DNA of 64,000 bases. Source: Spirilliplanes yamanashiensis. Lineage in GTDB: Bacteria; Actinomycetota; Actinomycetes; Mycobacteriales; Micromonosporaceae. Positions 1-8,807 of the stretch are shown here, one piece after another (position 1 is the first letter of the stretch; the number at the start of each line of letters is the position of its first letter). Both the position numbers and the translations under genes were made by a program. The stretch lies in the NCBI RefSeq assembly GCF_016863475.1, contig NZ_BOOY01000007.1:1-64000 (forward strand), read 5' to 3'. Under the pieces are notes generated by a model. The model saw only the letters and a program-made list of their open reading frames with translations, was not told the DNA's origin and made no database searches.

Positions 1-649
1 CCCGCCACGTCCACCGGGTCCAGCCGCTGCCGGCCCGGCGGCGCGCCACCAGGTCGCCGTTGGACACGACCTCCAGCCCGGCGGGCGCGGTGATGGCGAT
101 GGTGAAGCGGGCCTTGTCGGTCGGGTGGTCGTTGGCGGGGAACCAGGCGGCCGCCACGTCCGGCTGCCCGATGATCACCATGCCGTCGTCGGTGTGGAAC
201 ACGCCGCCGGGGCCGAGCGCCGGGTCGTCGTAGACCTGCGGGACGCCGTCGTAGCGCACCACGGTGGTGAACGGCCGGTGCTTGCGGATGCCGCGGCGCG
301 GCGTGACGGTCAGCTCGTCGCCGGCCCGCGACCAGGCGGCGGGCCGGCCGTCCACGGTGATCGATCGGACGGTGAGCCCGTGCAGGTCGAGGTTGAACGC
401 GGACAGGTTCTGCGTCGCCCGCGCGCGGATGGTCGCCGAGCCGGCGAGCACGTCGGTGGCGGGCGTGTACCGCAGGTCGAGGTCGTACCGCCCGACGTCG
501 TACCCGCCGTTGCCGTCCAGGGGGTAGTAGGGGTCGCCGACGCCGGGCGCGCCGGGCGTGTAGGCGCCGCCGTGGGCGGCGGCGGGCGCGCCGGGGAACA
601 GGGCCGCCACCAGGACCAGGGGCACCGCGAAAGCCGCTTTGCGCATCAT
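1..649 (-). CDS. M1-family metallopeptidase, N-terminal part (truncated by window edge)
   Basis: The first 216 residues are visible; the zinc-binding HExxH region would lie beyond position 1. The protein opens with MMRKAAFAVPLVLVAALF and an Ala/Pro-rich cleavage region near residue 25, so it is exported. The mature part begins with a GDPYYPLDGNGGYDV motif followed by alternating strands ending in an AAWFPANDHPTDKA segment, which is the typical N-terminal beta-saddle of aminopeptidase-N-like M1 enzymes, where the 'WFP.ND.P.DKA' block is a hallmark. These enzymes remove N-terminal residues from peptides outside the cell. The start at 649 is supported by a TAGCGT -10 box six bases upstream, implying a leaderless message. 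Family assignment is firm; substrate and completeness cannot be judged. Confidence 0.85.
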   Translation of the reverse strand, partial: MMRKAAFAVPLVLVAALFPGAPAAAHGGAYTPGAPGVGDPYYPLDGNGGYDVGRYDLDLRYTPATDVLAGSATIRARATQNLSAFNLDLHGLTVRSITVDGRPAAWSRAGDELTVTPRRGIRKHRPFTTVVRYDGVPQVYDDPALGPGGVFHTDDGMVIIGQPDVAAAWFPANDHPTDKARFTIAITAPAGLEVVSNGDLVARRRAGSGWTRWTWR

Positions 650-655
650 GGACCG

Positions 656-661
656 ACGCTA
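656..661 (-). promoter_or_regulatory. -10 box for a leaderless peptidase transcript
   Basis: TAGCGT (TANNNT type) sits six bases before the ATG of the M1 peptidase gene, the spacing of leaderless actinobacterial promoters. There is no Shine-Dalgarno sequence. No clear -35 is needed or seen. Confidence 0.45.
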
Positions 662-733
662 ACGCCGCGGCCGCCGGGGCGCGTGCCGACGTGTCGGACA
701 GCCGACCGCAGATCTGACCGGCAGGCTGATGCC

Positions 734-1068
734 ATGCGGAACCTGGTGTTTCACGTGCAGACCGCGAGTTCGGCGACCTGGTGAACCGGATGACCACCGT
801 GGCGACCTGGCGCAGGCCGTCGCCGAGCTGAAGGCCGGCCCCGGCGACGGCGTCATCGCGCTGTCCGGCGGCCCCGCGACGGTGGGCCCGCTGTTCGACG
901 CGGGCCTGGTCGACGAGACGCTGGTCGTCCTGAACCCGAAGGTGCCGGCGGCCGGGCCAGCGCTGGACGGACGGGCTCACCCGCGACCTGACGCTGACGC
1001 TGCTGGACGCCACGGCGCTGGGCACCGGCGCGGTGGCGGTGCGGCACGCGGTCAGCCAGGCAGCCCCA
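734..1068 (+). pseudogene. decayed RibD C-terminal / dihydrofolate-reductase-like gene
   Basis: Pieces of one protein family appear in order but in three different frames. An ATG at 734 starts MRNLVFHVQT; an EFGDLVNRM segment follows in another frame from 766; DLAQAVAELKAGPGDGVIAL through ETLVVLNPKVPAAGPAL is in a third frame up to about 960; and LTRDLTLTLLDATALG is again in the second frame from 976. This is the layout of the RibD_C family of NADPH-dependent reductases, usually about 190 residues, but the region between the first two pieces (roughly 40 residues including the substrate loop) is missing. At least two frameshifts and one deletion are needed, so no functional product is expected. 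Its 3' end runs into the tail of the converging gene at 1052. Confidence 0.7.
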
Positions 1069-3151
1069 GCTCGCGGCGCAGCTCGGCGGCCGCCGCCTCC
1101 GCCGCCGGGTGGCCGGGCAGCTGGGCGTACTCGGCGAGGGCCGCCCACGGCAGGCCGCACCGGCGCTGCGCGTCCGCGCACAGCAGGCGCACCTCGGCGG
1201 CGGCGTCGCCGTCGAGCCGGCCCGCGACGGCGACCGCGGCGTCCACCGTCTCCACCCACCGGCCGGCGGCGTGGTGGGCCGCCACCAGCAGCCGCTCCGC
1301 GGCGGTGCTGTCGAGCCGGTGGGCGCGGGCCACGCCGGCCGCCTCGGCCAGGTCGTCGGCGGTCTCCGCGGCGCGCCCGGCGGCGGCCAGCTCGCGGGCG
1401 CGCAGGTACAGCAGGTGCCCGTGCACCACCGGCGGCAGGTCGCGGCACAGCCGGTCGGCCGCGTACGCGGCCGGGTCGGCCAGCAGGTCCAGCGCCTCGA
1501 CGGCCTTGCGCCCCGCGCCCGCCGTGACGAGCGCGTCGGCGGCGGCCGCCGGGTCCGCGTCGCCGCCCCAGGCGGCGGCCAGCAGGGCGAACGACCCGGC
1601 GATCAGCGGGTCCGCGGCGGCGCGGGCGGCGCCCCGGCGCAGGGCGGCGAACGCGTCGGCGTCGCGGCCGGCCCGCATCAGGTCGTACGCCAGCCAGTGG
1701 TCGCCCCACGCGGCGGCCCGGTCGTCGGGGCGGGCCCGCAGCGCCGCGGCGGCTCCCGCGGTGGTGCCCGCCGGTTCGCCCGGCAGCAGGCCCAGCCAGC
1801 ACGTCGCCAGCAGGGCCCGGGTCTCGTCGCCGTACTGGCGGTGGCAGGCGATCGCCCAGCGCAGCGCGTCCGCCGTGCCCGGGCCCTGGTGCAGCATCGC
1901 CCGCAGCTCCACCAGGTGGGCGGCGAGCGCGCCCGGCGCCTCCCGGACGGCGGCCAGGCAGGCGCGCGCCTCGTCGGGCTCGCAGCGCTGGTCGTGCCGG
2001 CGGGCCCGGTCGAGCAGCTCCGCGTCGGACAGCCCGGCGGGCGGGCGCGGGTCGACCGGCCGCACCGCGCCCGGGGTCAGCGGCAGGAACTCCAGCGGCG
2101 CGGCGTCGAGCCGGGCGCGGACGCGGTCGCCGCACGCCGGGCCGCCGTTGCGGGCGTCGAACTTCGCGGCCAGCTCGGTGGCGGTGTCGCGCATCCGCTC
2201 GTGCAGCAGCCACAGCGGGGTCTCCCCGACGTCGGCGGTGTGCCCGGCGCGCAGCATCGACCCCGTCAGCACCGCCACGGCGACGGCGTACTCCAGCCGC
2301 CCGGCGGGCCGCTCGAACGTCTCGAAGTCGTCCAGCAGCCCCAGCAGGTCGTACGCGGCGTCGGCGTTGCCGGTCAGCGCGCAGAACTCCATGTAGCGGG
2401 CGAGGTGCTCGTAGCGGTGCGTGTCGTACGGCAGGCTGCGGCGCACGAACCGGGCCAGCCCGGCCGCCGCCTGCGGGAACCCGAGCCGCAGCGCGGGCAG
2501 CAGCACCAGGCACGCGACGGGCACGCAGCTGCCGTCGACCCGCTCGCGGCCGGTGAGCACCGGCTCGGCCAGGTCGTACGCTGCGCCGTCCGCACCGCGC
2601 AGCACCGCCCGCTCGACCAGCGCGGTCAGGTCGGCGGCAGACCCGGGGCGCGGCCGCCAGGCGGCGAACGCGGCCCGCTCGCCGGCCTCGTCGCCGACCG
2701 CCTGCGCCAGCCGGCGCCGGGCGGCGTGCAGCGGCGCGAGGTCCCGGCCGCCGGCGCGCAGCCGCCGCTCCACGTCGTGCAGGGCGTGCTCGATGCGGGG
2801 CAGCGGCACCCGCGGGAAGTCGGCCATCGCGTCGGCGACGAACACGTACCAGCCGAGCAGGCCGTCCTCCTCGAGGCGGGTGAACCGCCACGGCTGGCGG
2901 TCGTGCGCGGCCAGGCACTCGTCGAACATCCGGAACACGGCCGCCCACCGGCCGTCGGCGCAGTACACGTCGGCGAGCGCCCGCCGGGCCGCCACCGCCA
3001 GCTCGGGCATCGCGTCCAGGTCGGAGTGCTGCACGATGCGCTCCAGCAGGGCGGTGTGCTCGGGTCCGGGCGGCCGGTGGCCGGCCTCGCCGAGCTGGTC
3101 CCACAGCTCGTCCTCGGCGTCGTTCCCGGCGTCGTCCTCGGCGTCGTTCAC
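1052..3151 (-). CDS. large alpha-helical repeat protein of unknown function
   Basis: A protein of 699 residues, very rich in Ala, Leu and Arg, with no signal peptide or membrane segment. Helix-turn-helix pairs of TPR-like spacing run through most of it, for example around YDLLGLLDDFETF and RWAIACHRQYGDETRALL, so a tetratricopeptide-like scaffold is likely, but I recognise no catalytic motif. The N-terminus is acidic with a duplicated NDAEDDAG/NDAEDELW segment. The GTG at 3151 is preferred because a TACGCT -10 box lies eight bases upstream and no ribosome binding site is present. The open frame continues further upstream but there overlaps the divergent gene at 3239. It converges on the RibD-C pseudogene. 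Function unknown. Confidence 0.75.
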   Translation of the reverse strand: MNDAEDDAGNDAEDELWDQLGEAGHRPPGPEHTALLERIVQHSDLDAMPELAVAARRALADVYCADGRWAAVFRMFDECLAAHDRQPWRFTRLEEDGLLGWYVFVADAMADFPRVPLPRIEHALHDVERRLRAGGRDLAPLHAARRRLAQAVGDEAGERAAFAAWRPRPGSAADLTALVERAVLRGADGAAYDLAEPVLTGRERVDGSCVPVACLVLLPALRLGFPQAAAGLARFVRRSLPYDTHRYEHLARYMEFCALTGNADAAYDLLGLLDDFETFERPAGRLEYAVAVAVLTGSMLRAGHTADVGETPLWLLHERMRDTATELAAKFDARNGGPACGDRVRARLDAAPLEFLPLTPGAVRPVDPRPPAGLSDAELLDRARRHDQRCEPDEARACLAAVREAPGALAAHLVELRAMLHQGPGTADALRWAIACHRQYGDETRALLATCWLGLLPGEPAGTTAGAAAALRARPDDRAAAWGDHWLAYDLMRAGRDADAFAALRRGAARAAADPLIAGSFALLAAAWGGDADPAAAADALVTAGAGRKAVEALDLLADPAAYAADRLCRDLPPVVHGHLLYLRARELAAAGRAAETADDLAEAAGVARAHRLDSTAAERLLVAAHHAAGRWVETVDAAVAVAGRLDGDAAAEVRLLCADAQRRCGLPWAALAEYAQLPGHPAAEAAAAELRRELGLPG

Positions 3152-3159
3152 GCTGCCGG

Positions 3160-3165
3160 AGCGTA
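3160..3165 (-). promoter_or_regulatory. -10 box for leaderless helical-repeat gene
   Basis: TACGCT lies eight bases before the GTG at 3151; it fits TANNNT and supports that start codon. Confidence 0.4.
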
Positions 3166-3238
3166 GCGGCGCGGGGCGGGCCCGCGCTGCCCCGCAAAAC
3201 CGGTTGCCGCCGGGCCGCGCAGCCGCGACGGTGGGGGC

Positions 3239-3790
3239 ATGCGTGTGACGTTCACCCGGCTCGCCGACCACCAGTGGGGCGACGTCCTCATCGAGCGCGA
3301 CGACCGCGTCGTCTACCGGATGCACGCCGGGCCGGTCACCGCGCACCTCCCGCACGACCTGGTGCACCTGACCGTCGAGGACGCGCTCGGCATGGCCGAC
3401 GGCGTCTGGGGCGCCATCGCCGGCGGGGTGGTGTGGGGCAGCATGACCCACGTGTCCGGCCGCCGGCCCCCGCACGCCGCGGAACGCTCGGCGGCGCTGA
3501 AGAAGGCCCACCGCGACGCGGTGCAGTACGCCGAGCTGCTGGGCGGGTTCGCCGAGGCGGCGGCCGCCCGGCCCGACGCCGAGCTGCCCCGGCTGGCCCG
3601 CGACTGGTTCGGCGGCCGGCCTGTCGACCTGGCCGCGCTCGGCCGGGCCGTCGCCGCGGTGCGCGCCGCCCAGGCCGAGTGGGCGGCGGTGCCGGTGGGC
3701 GGCACGCTGGTGCGGCACTGGCCGGCCGGGCGGCGGGTCGCGCCGGTGGCGGCGCCGCGGCACCGCGAGCGCGGCCGCCGCACCGCCTGA
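3239..3790 (+). CDS. conserved hypothetical protein, 183 aa
   Basis: A soluble protein starting MRVTFTRLADHQWGDVLIERDDRVVYRM, with a beta-rich first 60 residues, a small hydrophobic Gly segment (GVWGAIAGGVVWGSM, about 58-72) and a helical Ala/Arg-rich second half. No known domain, catalytic motif or export signal is recognised. It is divergent from the helical-repeat gene and followed 64 bases later by the RraA-family gene, which has its own promoter. Codon bias (third-position GC) is normal for the window, so it is very likely a real gene. Function unknown. Confidence 0.7.
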   Translation: MRVTFTRLADHQWGDVLIERDDRVVYRMHAGPVTAHLPHDLVHLTVEDALGMADGVWGAIAGGVVWGSMTHVSGRRPPHAAERSAALKKAHRDAVQYAELLGGFAEAAAARPDAELPRLARDWFGGRPVDLAALGRAVAAVRAAQAEWAAVPVGGTLVRHWPAGRRVAPVAAPRHRERGRRTA

Positions 3791-3841
3791 TCTGGCCCGA
3801 TCGCGGCGGTTGTTGGCCCCCGCCGGGCGCCCCGGCGCGGT

Positions 3842-3847
3842 TACGGT
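3842..3847 (+). promoter_or_regulatory. -10 box for leaderless RraA-family transcript
   Basis: TACGGT followed by seven bases and then ATG at 3855. This fixes the start downstream of an in-frame ATG at 3810. Confidence 0.45.
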
Positions 3848-3854
3848 CGCTCGC

Positions 3855-4595
3855 ATGGACACCGGACCCGCCGGACCGGCCGCGGCCGGCCCACCCTCCC
3901 ACCGTCCGTTCGGCGGCGACGCCGTGCCGGTCACGACGGCGCACCTGGCGGACGCCTGCGTGCGCGCCGGGGTGCCGGTGCGCTGCGTCCCGCTGCACCC
4001 GGTGACGCCCGGCACCCGGCTGGCCGGGCGGGTGCTGCCGGCCCGGCACGCGGGCAGCGTCGACGTGTTCCTGGAGGCGATCGACGGCGCCCGGCCCGGC
4101 GACGTGCTGGTGGTGGACAACGCCGGCCGCCGCGACGAGGCGTGCGTGGGCGACCTGGTCGTGCTGGAGGCGCAGGCCGCCGGGCTGGCCGGGCTGGTCG
4201 TGTGGGGGCTGCACCGCGACACGGCCGACATCCGCGCCATCGGCCTGCCCGTGCTGAGCCTGGGCGCGCTGCCCACCGGCCCGCTGCGGCTCGACGCGCG
4301 GCCGCCCGGCGCGCTGGCGTCGGCCACCGTCGGCGAGTGGACGGTCGGCCCGGACGACGTGGTGGTCGGCGACGACGACGGCGCGCTGTTCCTGCCGGCC
4401 GGCCGGGCGGACGAGCTGCTGGCCGTCGCCGCCTCGGTGCGCGACACGGAACGCCGGCAGGCGGACCGCATCCGCGCCGGCGAGCCGCTGCGCGCGCAGC
4501 TGGGCCTCGGCGCGTTCGTGGCCGCCCGCGCCGCCCGGCCGGGGCTGACGTTCCGCGAGCACCTGCGCGCGGTCGGCGGGGCCATCGAGGAGTGA
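3855..4595 (+). CDS. RraA-family protein (aldolase-like / demethylmenaquinone-methyltransferase-like fold)
   Basis: A cytoplasmic protein of 246 residues. The central part holds the family signature: DVLVVDNAG, then LVVWGLHRDTADIRAIGLPVLSLG, in which the R-D-x2-D pattern matches the metal- and substrate-binding Arg-Asp pair of 4-hydroxy-4-methyl-2-oxoglutarate/oxaloacetate aldolases of this fold. The tail carries a VVGDDDGALFLPAG strand-turn also typical of the family. Members cleave 2-oxo acids or, in enterobacteria, inhibit RNase E; the aldolase role is the more likely here but the substrate is not deducible. The start is set by the leaderless promoter at 3842. It converges on the lipoprotein gene with a gap of three bases. 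Confidence 0.85.
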   Translation: MDTGPAGPAAAGPPSHRPFGGDAVPVTTAHLADACVRAGVPVRCVPLHPVTPGTRLAGRVLPARHAGSVDVFLEAIDGARPGDVLVVDNAGRRDEACVGDLVVLEAQAAGLAGLVVWGLHRDTADIRAIGLPVLSLGALPTGPLRLDARPPGALASATVGEWTVGPDDVVVGDDDGALFLPAGRADELLAVAASVRDTERRQADRIRAGEPLRAQLGLGAFVAARAARPGLTFREHLRAVGGAIEE

Positions 4596-4598
4596 GCG

Positions 4599-5153
4599 TC
4601 AGCGCAGCGGCGCCGCCGTGATCCGCCCGCAGACGCCCACCCGCACCCCGGTGGTCTCGGCGGCCGTGGCAGCGCCGAGCGTGACCCGGATCGTGCCGGT
4701 CATCCGGCGGCACCGGCCCGGGTTGGGGGCGCCCAGCTCGGTGGCGTAGACCCGGCCGCCCTCCAGCGCCGCCGGGCCGGTGGCCTGGGCCGAGGCCACG
4801 ACGCCGCCGCGGGCGTCGACGACCTCCAGCCGCAGCGGCCCGGCGACCGCGCAGGTGCCGCCGCGGGTGCGCACCTCCAGGGGGTACGTGAACGCCCCGC
4901 GCTGCGCGGTCAGCTGCCCGGCGGTGACCTCCAGCCCGGCGGAGGTGCAGGCGGGCCCGTCCCCGCCGTCACCGGGCGACCCCGTGGACGGGCCGGTCGG
5001 CGCGACGGAGGGCGGAACCGACGTGGAAGCCGGGAGCGAGGGTGCGACCGAGGGCGGGGCCGACGGTGGCCGTGATCCGGCCGGGTCGGCGTCGTCCGTG
5101 CAGGCCGCGAGGCTCAGCAGGAGCAGGGCGGCCAGGGCCACGGGGCGGCGCAT
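4599..5153 (-). CDS. small secreted lipoprotein
   Basis: A protein of 184 residues with a lipoprotein signal: MRRPVALAALLLLSLAAC, the Cys in the lipobox LAAC being the anchoring residue. A low-complexity Pro/Ser/Thr linker (about 20-65) leads to a compact domain with four cysteines (ACTSAG, GTCAVAG, GRCRRM, VCGR) and alternating strands, resembling DUF4232-like surface domains, though this is not certain. A strong ribosome binding site (GGAGGGAG) precedes the ATG. It sits downstream of the Ser/Thr kinase gene on the same strand, 63 bases away, so co-transcription is plausible. Function unknown; probably a cell-surface protein. Confidence 0.75.
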   Translation of the reverse strand: MRRPVALAALLLLSLAACTDDADPAGSRPPSAPPSVAPSLPASTSVPPSVAPTGPSTGSPGDGGDGPACTSAGLEVTAGQLTAQRGAFTYPLEVRTRGGTCAVAGPLRLEVVDARGGVVASAQATGPAALEGGRVYATELGAPNPGRCRRMTGTIRVTLGAATAAETTGVRVGVCGRITAAPLR

Positions 5154-5216
5154 CGGGGACTCCCTCCGGCGGGTGCGGTCAGCCGACCGTATGCCGCCCG
5201 CGCCACCCCGCCCGGG

Positions 5217-7001
5217 TCACCAGGCGAACTCCTCGCCCTTCGCGCTGCCCAGCACCAGCTTGCCCTCGTGGCTGTGCTGCCACGTCATCACCAGCACGTA
5301 CCGGTGCCCGCGCGGCGCGGCGAACTCGACCGGCCCGCAGCGCTGCGTCAGCCCCTCCTTGGTGAAGGACAGGGTGCCGCAGGTGCGGCTGCCGCCGGCC
5401 GTCGCGCCGGTGGCGGCGTTCTGCAGGCGCACGCTGACGCGCGCGGTCGTGCCGGGGGCGGCGGCCATCGCGGCGGTGGCCCGGATGCCCGTGCCGAGCG
5501 AGTGGCACGGCTTGGCGAGCATCGGGAAGCCGAACGTGAACGAGACGAGGTCCCGGCACTCGTACGGTCCCCACGGCGTCGCCTCCGGCACCCGGGCGGG
5601 CCGGGTGGTGGTGCGGGCGGGCGCCGGGGACGCCTTGCCGGCCGGCTTGCGCACCGGCCGGTCGGCGACGGGCTCGCCGCCGGGCGGCAGGCGGTCGGCG
5701 CTCGCGGGCATCGTGACGGCGGCCGCGGTGGGCCGCGGCCCGGTGGGTGTCGGCTGCGGCGCGTGGGTTCCCGCCGGCCCGGGGGCGGCGGGCAGGGTGA
5801 GGGCCTCGTCGCGGCCGGCCTCGGCGCGGCTGGTCTGCCAGGCGCTGGCGGCCACCCCGGAGCCGAGCATGGCGGCGACGATGAGCAGCGAGAACAGGCC
5901 CGGCCGCACCCACCGCCAGGACGGCGCCTGGTTGCGCCGCTGCGGCGGCGGCTGGGCGCTGCCGGGCAGCGACGGGTGGCTGACCGGCGCGGCCTGCTGC
6001 GGCACGGCCGGCCCAGCGGCCGCCGGGGCGGCGGGTGAGGCGGGCGGGGCCGCCGGCGGGGCCTCCTGCGCGGAGCCGAGTTCCGTGGCCGGGCGCGGGT
6101 CGGGGGCGGGCAGGGCGGCGACCCCGGTCGCGGTGCGCGCCACCGCGGCCAGCATGCCGACCAGGTCGGCGGCGGTGGGGCGCTTGCGGGCGTCGCGGTG
6201 CATGCACGCCTCGACGACCGACCACAGGTCGTCGGGCAGGCCGTCCGGTCGCTCGGGGCGGTCCTCCAGGTGCCGGCGCATCAGCTCCGGGATGGAGTCC
6301 TCCACGTACGGCGGGTGGCCGACGACCAGCTCGTAGAGCACGACGCCGAGGGCGTACACGTCCACCTTGGGGTCGGTCGGCGCGCCGTGGAACGCCTCCG
6401 GCGCCATGTAGTACGGGGTGCCGACGACGGCGTGCGGCGTGGTCAGGCCCGGCGTGCTGAGCACCCGGGCGATGCCGAAGTCGGTGAGCCGGGTCTCCGG
6501 CTCGCCGCCGTCCTCGGCGCCGGTGAGCAGGATGTTGTCCGGCTTGAGGTCGCGGTGCACGATGCCCATCGCGTGCGCCTCGGTCAACGCGGCGGCGACC
6601 TGCCCGGCGAGGCGGGCGGCGTCGGCGGCGGCCAGGGTGCCGCGCTCGCGCAGGTGGCCGCGCAGGCTGCCGCCGGCGACCAGGTCCATCACGAGCCCGA
6701 GGGACTCGTTGACGCTGAACAGGTCGCGGACCCGCACGACGTGGCGGTGCCGCAGCATCAGCAGGATGGTGCGTTCCTGCACGAACCGCGTGACCAGCTT
6801 CGGCTGGCGCAGCAGGCTCTCGTGCAGCAGCTTGACGGCGACCTGCTCGCCGGACCCGCGGTCGACGGCGCGCCAGACGGTGCCGGTGGCGCCGTGGCCG
6901 ACGGGCCGGATGAGGATGTACGAGTTGCCGACGCAACGCCCGCCCAGGTCGAGGGTGGCGGGGTCGTGCGAGCGCGTACCGGTGGTGGGAGCGGATTCCA
7001 C
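5217..7001 (-). CDS. membrane-anchored PknB-type serine/threonine protein kinase
   Basis: A protein of 594 residues. The kinase domain covers about 26-290: glycine loop GHGATGTVW (35-43), ATP-positioning Lys57 in VAVKLL, catalytic HRDLKPDN (Asp151), DFG at 174-176 and APE at 200-202, so all active-site residues are intact. An Ala/Pro-rich linker leads to one membrane helix (about 368-388), a Pro/Thr-rich wall-spanning stalk and an extracellular domain of about 120 residues with two Cys pairs that has no PASTA repeats and may sense a ligand. The GTG at 7001 is chosen because AAAGGA lies 11 bases upstream; longer frames have no ribosome binding site. The polyol dehydrogenase gene upstream is separated by a strong hairpin, so the kinase has its own promoter. 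Confidence 0.92.
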   Translation of the reverse strand: MESAPTTGTRSHDPATLDLGGRCVGNSYILIRPVGHGATGTVWRAVDRGSGEQVAVKLLHESLLRQPKLVTRFVQERTILLMLRHRHVVRVRDLFSVNESLGLVMDLVAGGSLRGHLRERGTLAAADAARLAGQVAAALTEAHAMGIVHRDLKPDNILLTGAEDGGEPETRLTDFGIARVLSTPGLTTPHAVVGTPYYMAPEAFHGAPTDPKVDVYALGVVLYELVVGHPPYVEDSIPELMRRHLEDRPERPDGLPDDLWSVVEACMHRDARKRPTAADLVGMLAAVARTATGVAALPAPDPRPATELGSAQEAPPAAPPASPAAPAAAGPAVPQQAAPVSHPSLPGSAQPPPQRRNQAPSWRWVRPGLFSLLIVAAMLGSGVAASAWQTSRAEAGRDEALTLPAAPGPAGTHAPQPTPTGPRPTAAAVTMPASADRLPPGGEPVADRPVRKPAGKASPAPARTTTRPARVPEATPWGPYECRDLVSFTFGFPMLAKPCHSLGTGIRATAAMAAAPGTTARVSVRLQNAATGATAGGSRTCGTLSFTKEGLTQRCGPVEFAAPRGHRYVLVMTWQHSHEGKLVLGSAKGEEFAW

Positions 7002-7123
7002 CTGTGACCGTGTCCTTTCGCCCGCCCGCGCCCGGATGGTGCGGAGCCGACGAAGATAATGGTGTTTTGTCCGGTTCGGTGGCAAGCCGTGGGACGGGTT
7101 TTTCACAGAAAGAACGAATCGGG

Positions 7124-7159
7124 CGAACGACCGCGACCCTTGCGGGCCGCGGTCGTTCG
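7124..7159 (-). terminator. hairpin downstream of polyol dehydrogenase gene
   Basis: A perfect 12-bp stem (CGAACGACCGCG and its complement) with a 12-nt loop, starting ten bases after the stop codon at 7169 on the minus strand. There is no T-tract, as is usual in GC-rich actinomycetes. Confidence 0.65.
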
Positions 7160-7168
7160 GCAGCACGG

Positions 7169-8644
7169 TCAGGTCGCGTTGAGACGGTCCAGCATGGCCC
7201 GGACGCCCTGGTCGTGCAGCACGGCCAGGTGCCCGGTGTACGCCGCCGCGAAGCGCGGGTCGTCAGCCAGGTCGCCGAAGATGTCGCGGTTGCGCAGGAA
7301 CGCCAGCGGGTCCTCCCGCTGCCGCCGGGCGGCCGCCGTCAGCTGCTCCTTGAGCGGGTCCACCACGTCGATCGGCTCGCCCTGCTCGTCGACGCCCTCG
7401 TCGTAGCGGGCCCAGCAGGCGATCGCCGCCGCCGACCGCTCGACCGGCCCGCCCGACGCGACGTTGTGCCGGATCACCGGCAACAGGAACTTGCTCATCA
7501 TGTCGGAGGAGTTCGCGCACAGCCGGGCCACCGTGTCGCGCACCTCCGGGTTCGAGAACCGCTCGATCAGCTGCGCGGTGTACCGGTCCAGGTCGATGCC
7601 GGGCACCGGGTGCAGCGTCGGGATCGCCTCGATGCGCATGTAGTCCAGCAGGAACCGGGCCCACGCCGGGTCCTGGCACACCTCGTGCACCAGCCGGTAG
7701 CCGGCCAGGTAGCCCGAGTACGCCAGCGCCTGGTGGCTGGCGTTGAGCAGCCGCAGCTTCATCAGCTCGTACGGCTCGACGTCGCCGACCACCTGCACGC
7801 CCACGTCCTCGAACGCCGGCCGCCCCGCCGTGAACGCGTCCTCGAGCACCCACTGGGTGAACGGCTCGCACGTGACCGGCCAGCGGTCGGTGATGCCGAA
7901 CCGGCGTTCGATCTCGGCCCGGTCGGCGTCCGTGGTGACCGGGGTGATCCGGTCCACCATCGAGTTCGGGAACGCCACCTCCCGCTCCACCCAGTCGCCG
8001 AGGTCGCCGCCGCGCAGCCGGGCGAACGCCGTGAACGCCCGCCGCGCCACGTCGCCGTTGCCCTGCACGTTGTCGCAGGACATCACCGTGAACGGCGGGA
8101 CGCCCCGCTCGCGCCGCCGGGCCAGCGCCTCGACGACGATGCCGAACGCCGTCGCCGACCGGGACGGGTCGGCCAGGTCGGCCTGGATCGCCGGGTTGTC
8201 CGCCATGAACTCGCCCGTCACCCGGTGCACGTTGTAGCCGCCCTCGGTGATGGTCAGCGACACGATCCGGATCGCGGGCGCCGCCAGCCGCTCGATGACC
8301 GCGTCCGGGTCGTCCGGGGCGTACAGGTACTCCACGATGGAGCCGACGACCTGCGGCGTCCACGTGCCGTCGGCGTCCTTGACGACCATCGTGAACAGGC
8401 AGTCCTGGGCGGCCATCGCGTCGCGCATCGCCCGGTCGCCCGGCATCAGCCCGACGCCGCAGATGCCCCACTCGCGCGCCCCGCCCGCGTTGAGCAGGCG
8501 GTCCACGTACATCGCCTGGTGCGCCCGGTGGAAACCGCCGACGCCGAAGTGGGCGATGCCGGCGGTGACCTCGGACCGGTCGTAGGTCGGGACGGCGGTG
8601 GACGTGGCGATCTCGGCCAGGTTGGCGGCGGTGAGCGCGAGCAT
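7169..8644 (-). CDS. mannitol 2-dehydrogenase-family polyol dehydrogenase
   Basis: A protein of 491 residues, the usual length of the long-chain mannitol dehydrogenase / fructuronate reductase family, which interconverts a polyol and a ketose with NAD(P) in the cytoplasm. The N-terminal part has the nucleotide-binding fold (IAHFGVGGFHRAHQA near 30-45). The C-terminal domain has the catalytic set Lys296, Asn301 and His304 in KLRLLNASH, which aligns with K295/N300/H303 of the Pseudomonas enzyme. Mannitol, arabinitol or a hexuronate are all possible substrates. The ATG at 8644 follows GGAGGGG at ideal spacing; an upstream GTG in frame lacks support. It is flanked by hairpins at both ends and is probably monocistronic. 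Confidence 0.9.
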   Translation of the reverse strand: MLALTAANLAEIATSTAVPTYDRSEVTAGIAHFGVGGFHRAHQAMYVDRLLNAGGAREWGICGVGLMPGDRAMRDAMAAQDCLFTMVVKDADGTWTPQVVGSIVEYLYAPDDPDAVIERLAAPAIRIVSLTITEGGYNVHRVTGEFMADNPAIQADLADPSRSATAFGIVVEALARRRERGVPPFTVMSCDNVQGNGDVARRAFTAFARLRGGDLGDWVEREVAFPNSMVDRITPVTTDADRAEIERRFGITDRWPVTCEPFTQWVLEDAFTAGRPAFEDVGVQVVGDVEPYELMKLRLLNASHQALAYSGYLAGYRLVHEVCQDPAWARFLLDYMRIEAIPTLHPVPGIDLDRYTAQLIERFSNPEVRDTVARLCANSSDMMSKFLLPVIRHNVASGGPVERSAAAIACWARYDEGVDEQGEPIDVVDPLKEQLTAAARRQREDPLAFLRNRDIFGDLADDPRFAAAYTGHLAVLHDQGVRAMLDRLNAT

Positions 8645-8735
8645 GACCCCTCCTTCGCGGGAAGCGGACGGCACTGTCAGTCAGGGCTCGGTCACCATCT
8701 TCGCGGTCCCGGGAGGGGTTCGCAGGCCCGCGCGG

Positions 8736-8768
8736 GCGGCCCGCCGGTCGTCGCCCCCGGCGGGCCGC
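8736..8768 (-). terminator. hairpin downstream of the small exported protein gene
   Basis: A perfect 12-bp GC stem (GCGGCCCGCCGG and complement) with a 9-nt loop, about 40 bases beyond the stop at 8808 and before the polyol dehydrogenase gene. Confidence 0.6.
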
Positions 8769-8807
8769 GCGTCGGTGCAGGTCAGCGCCGGTACGGCGCG
8801 GGGCGCG

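Noticed and set aside
729-2396. Long plus-strand open frame (about 555 residues) over the helical-repeat gene
   Set aside because: Only its first 75 codons resemble a family (the RibD-C fragment); the rest is the antisense of the well-supported minus-strand gene and has Ser/Ala/Arg-rich low-complexity content.
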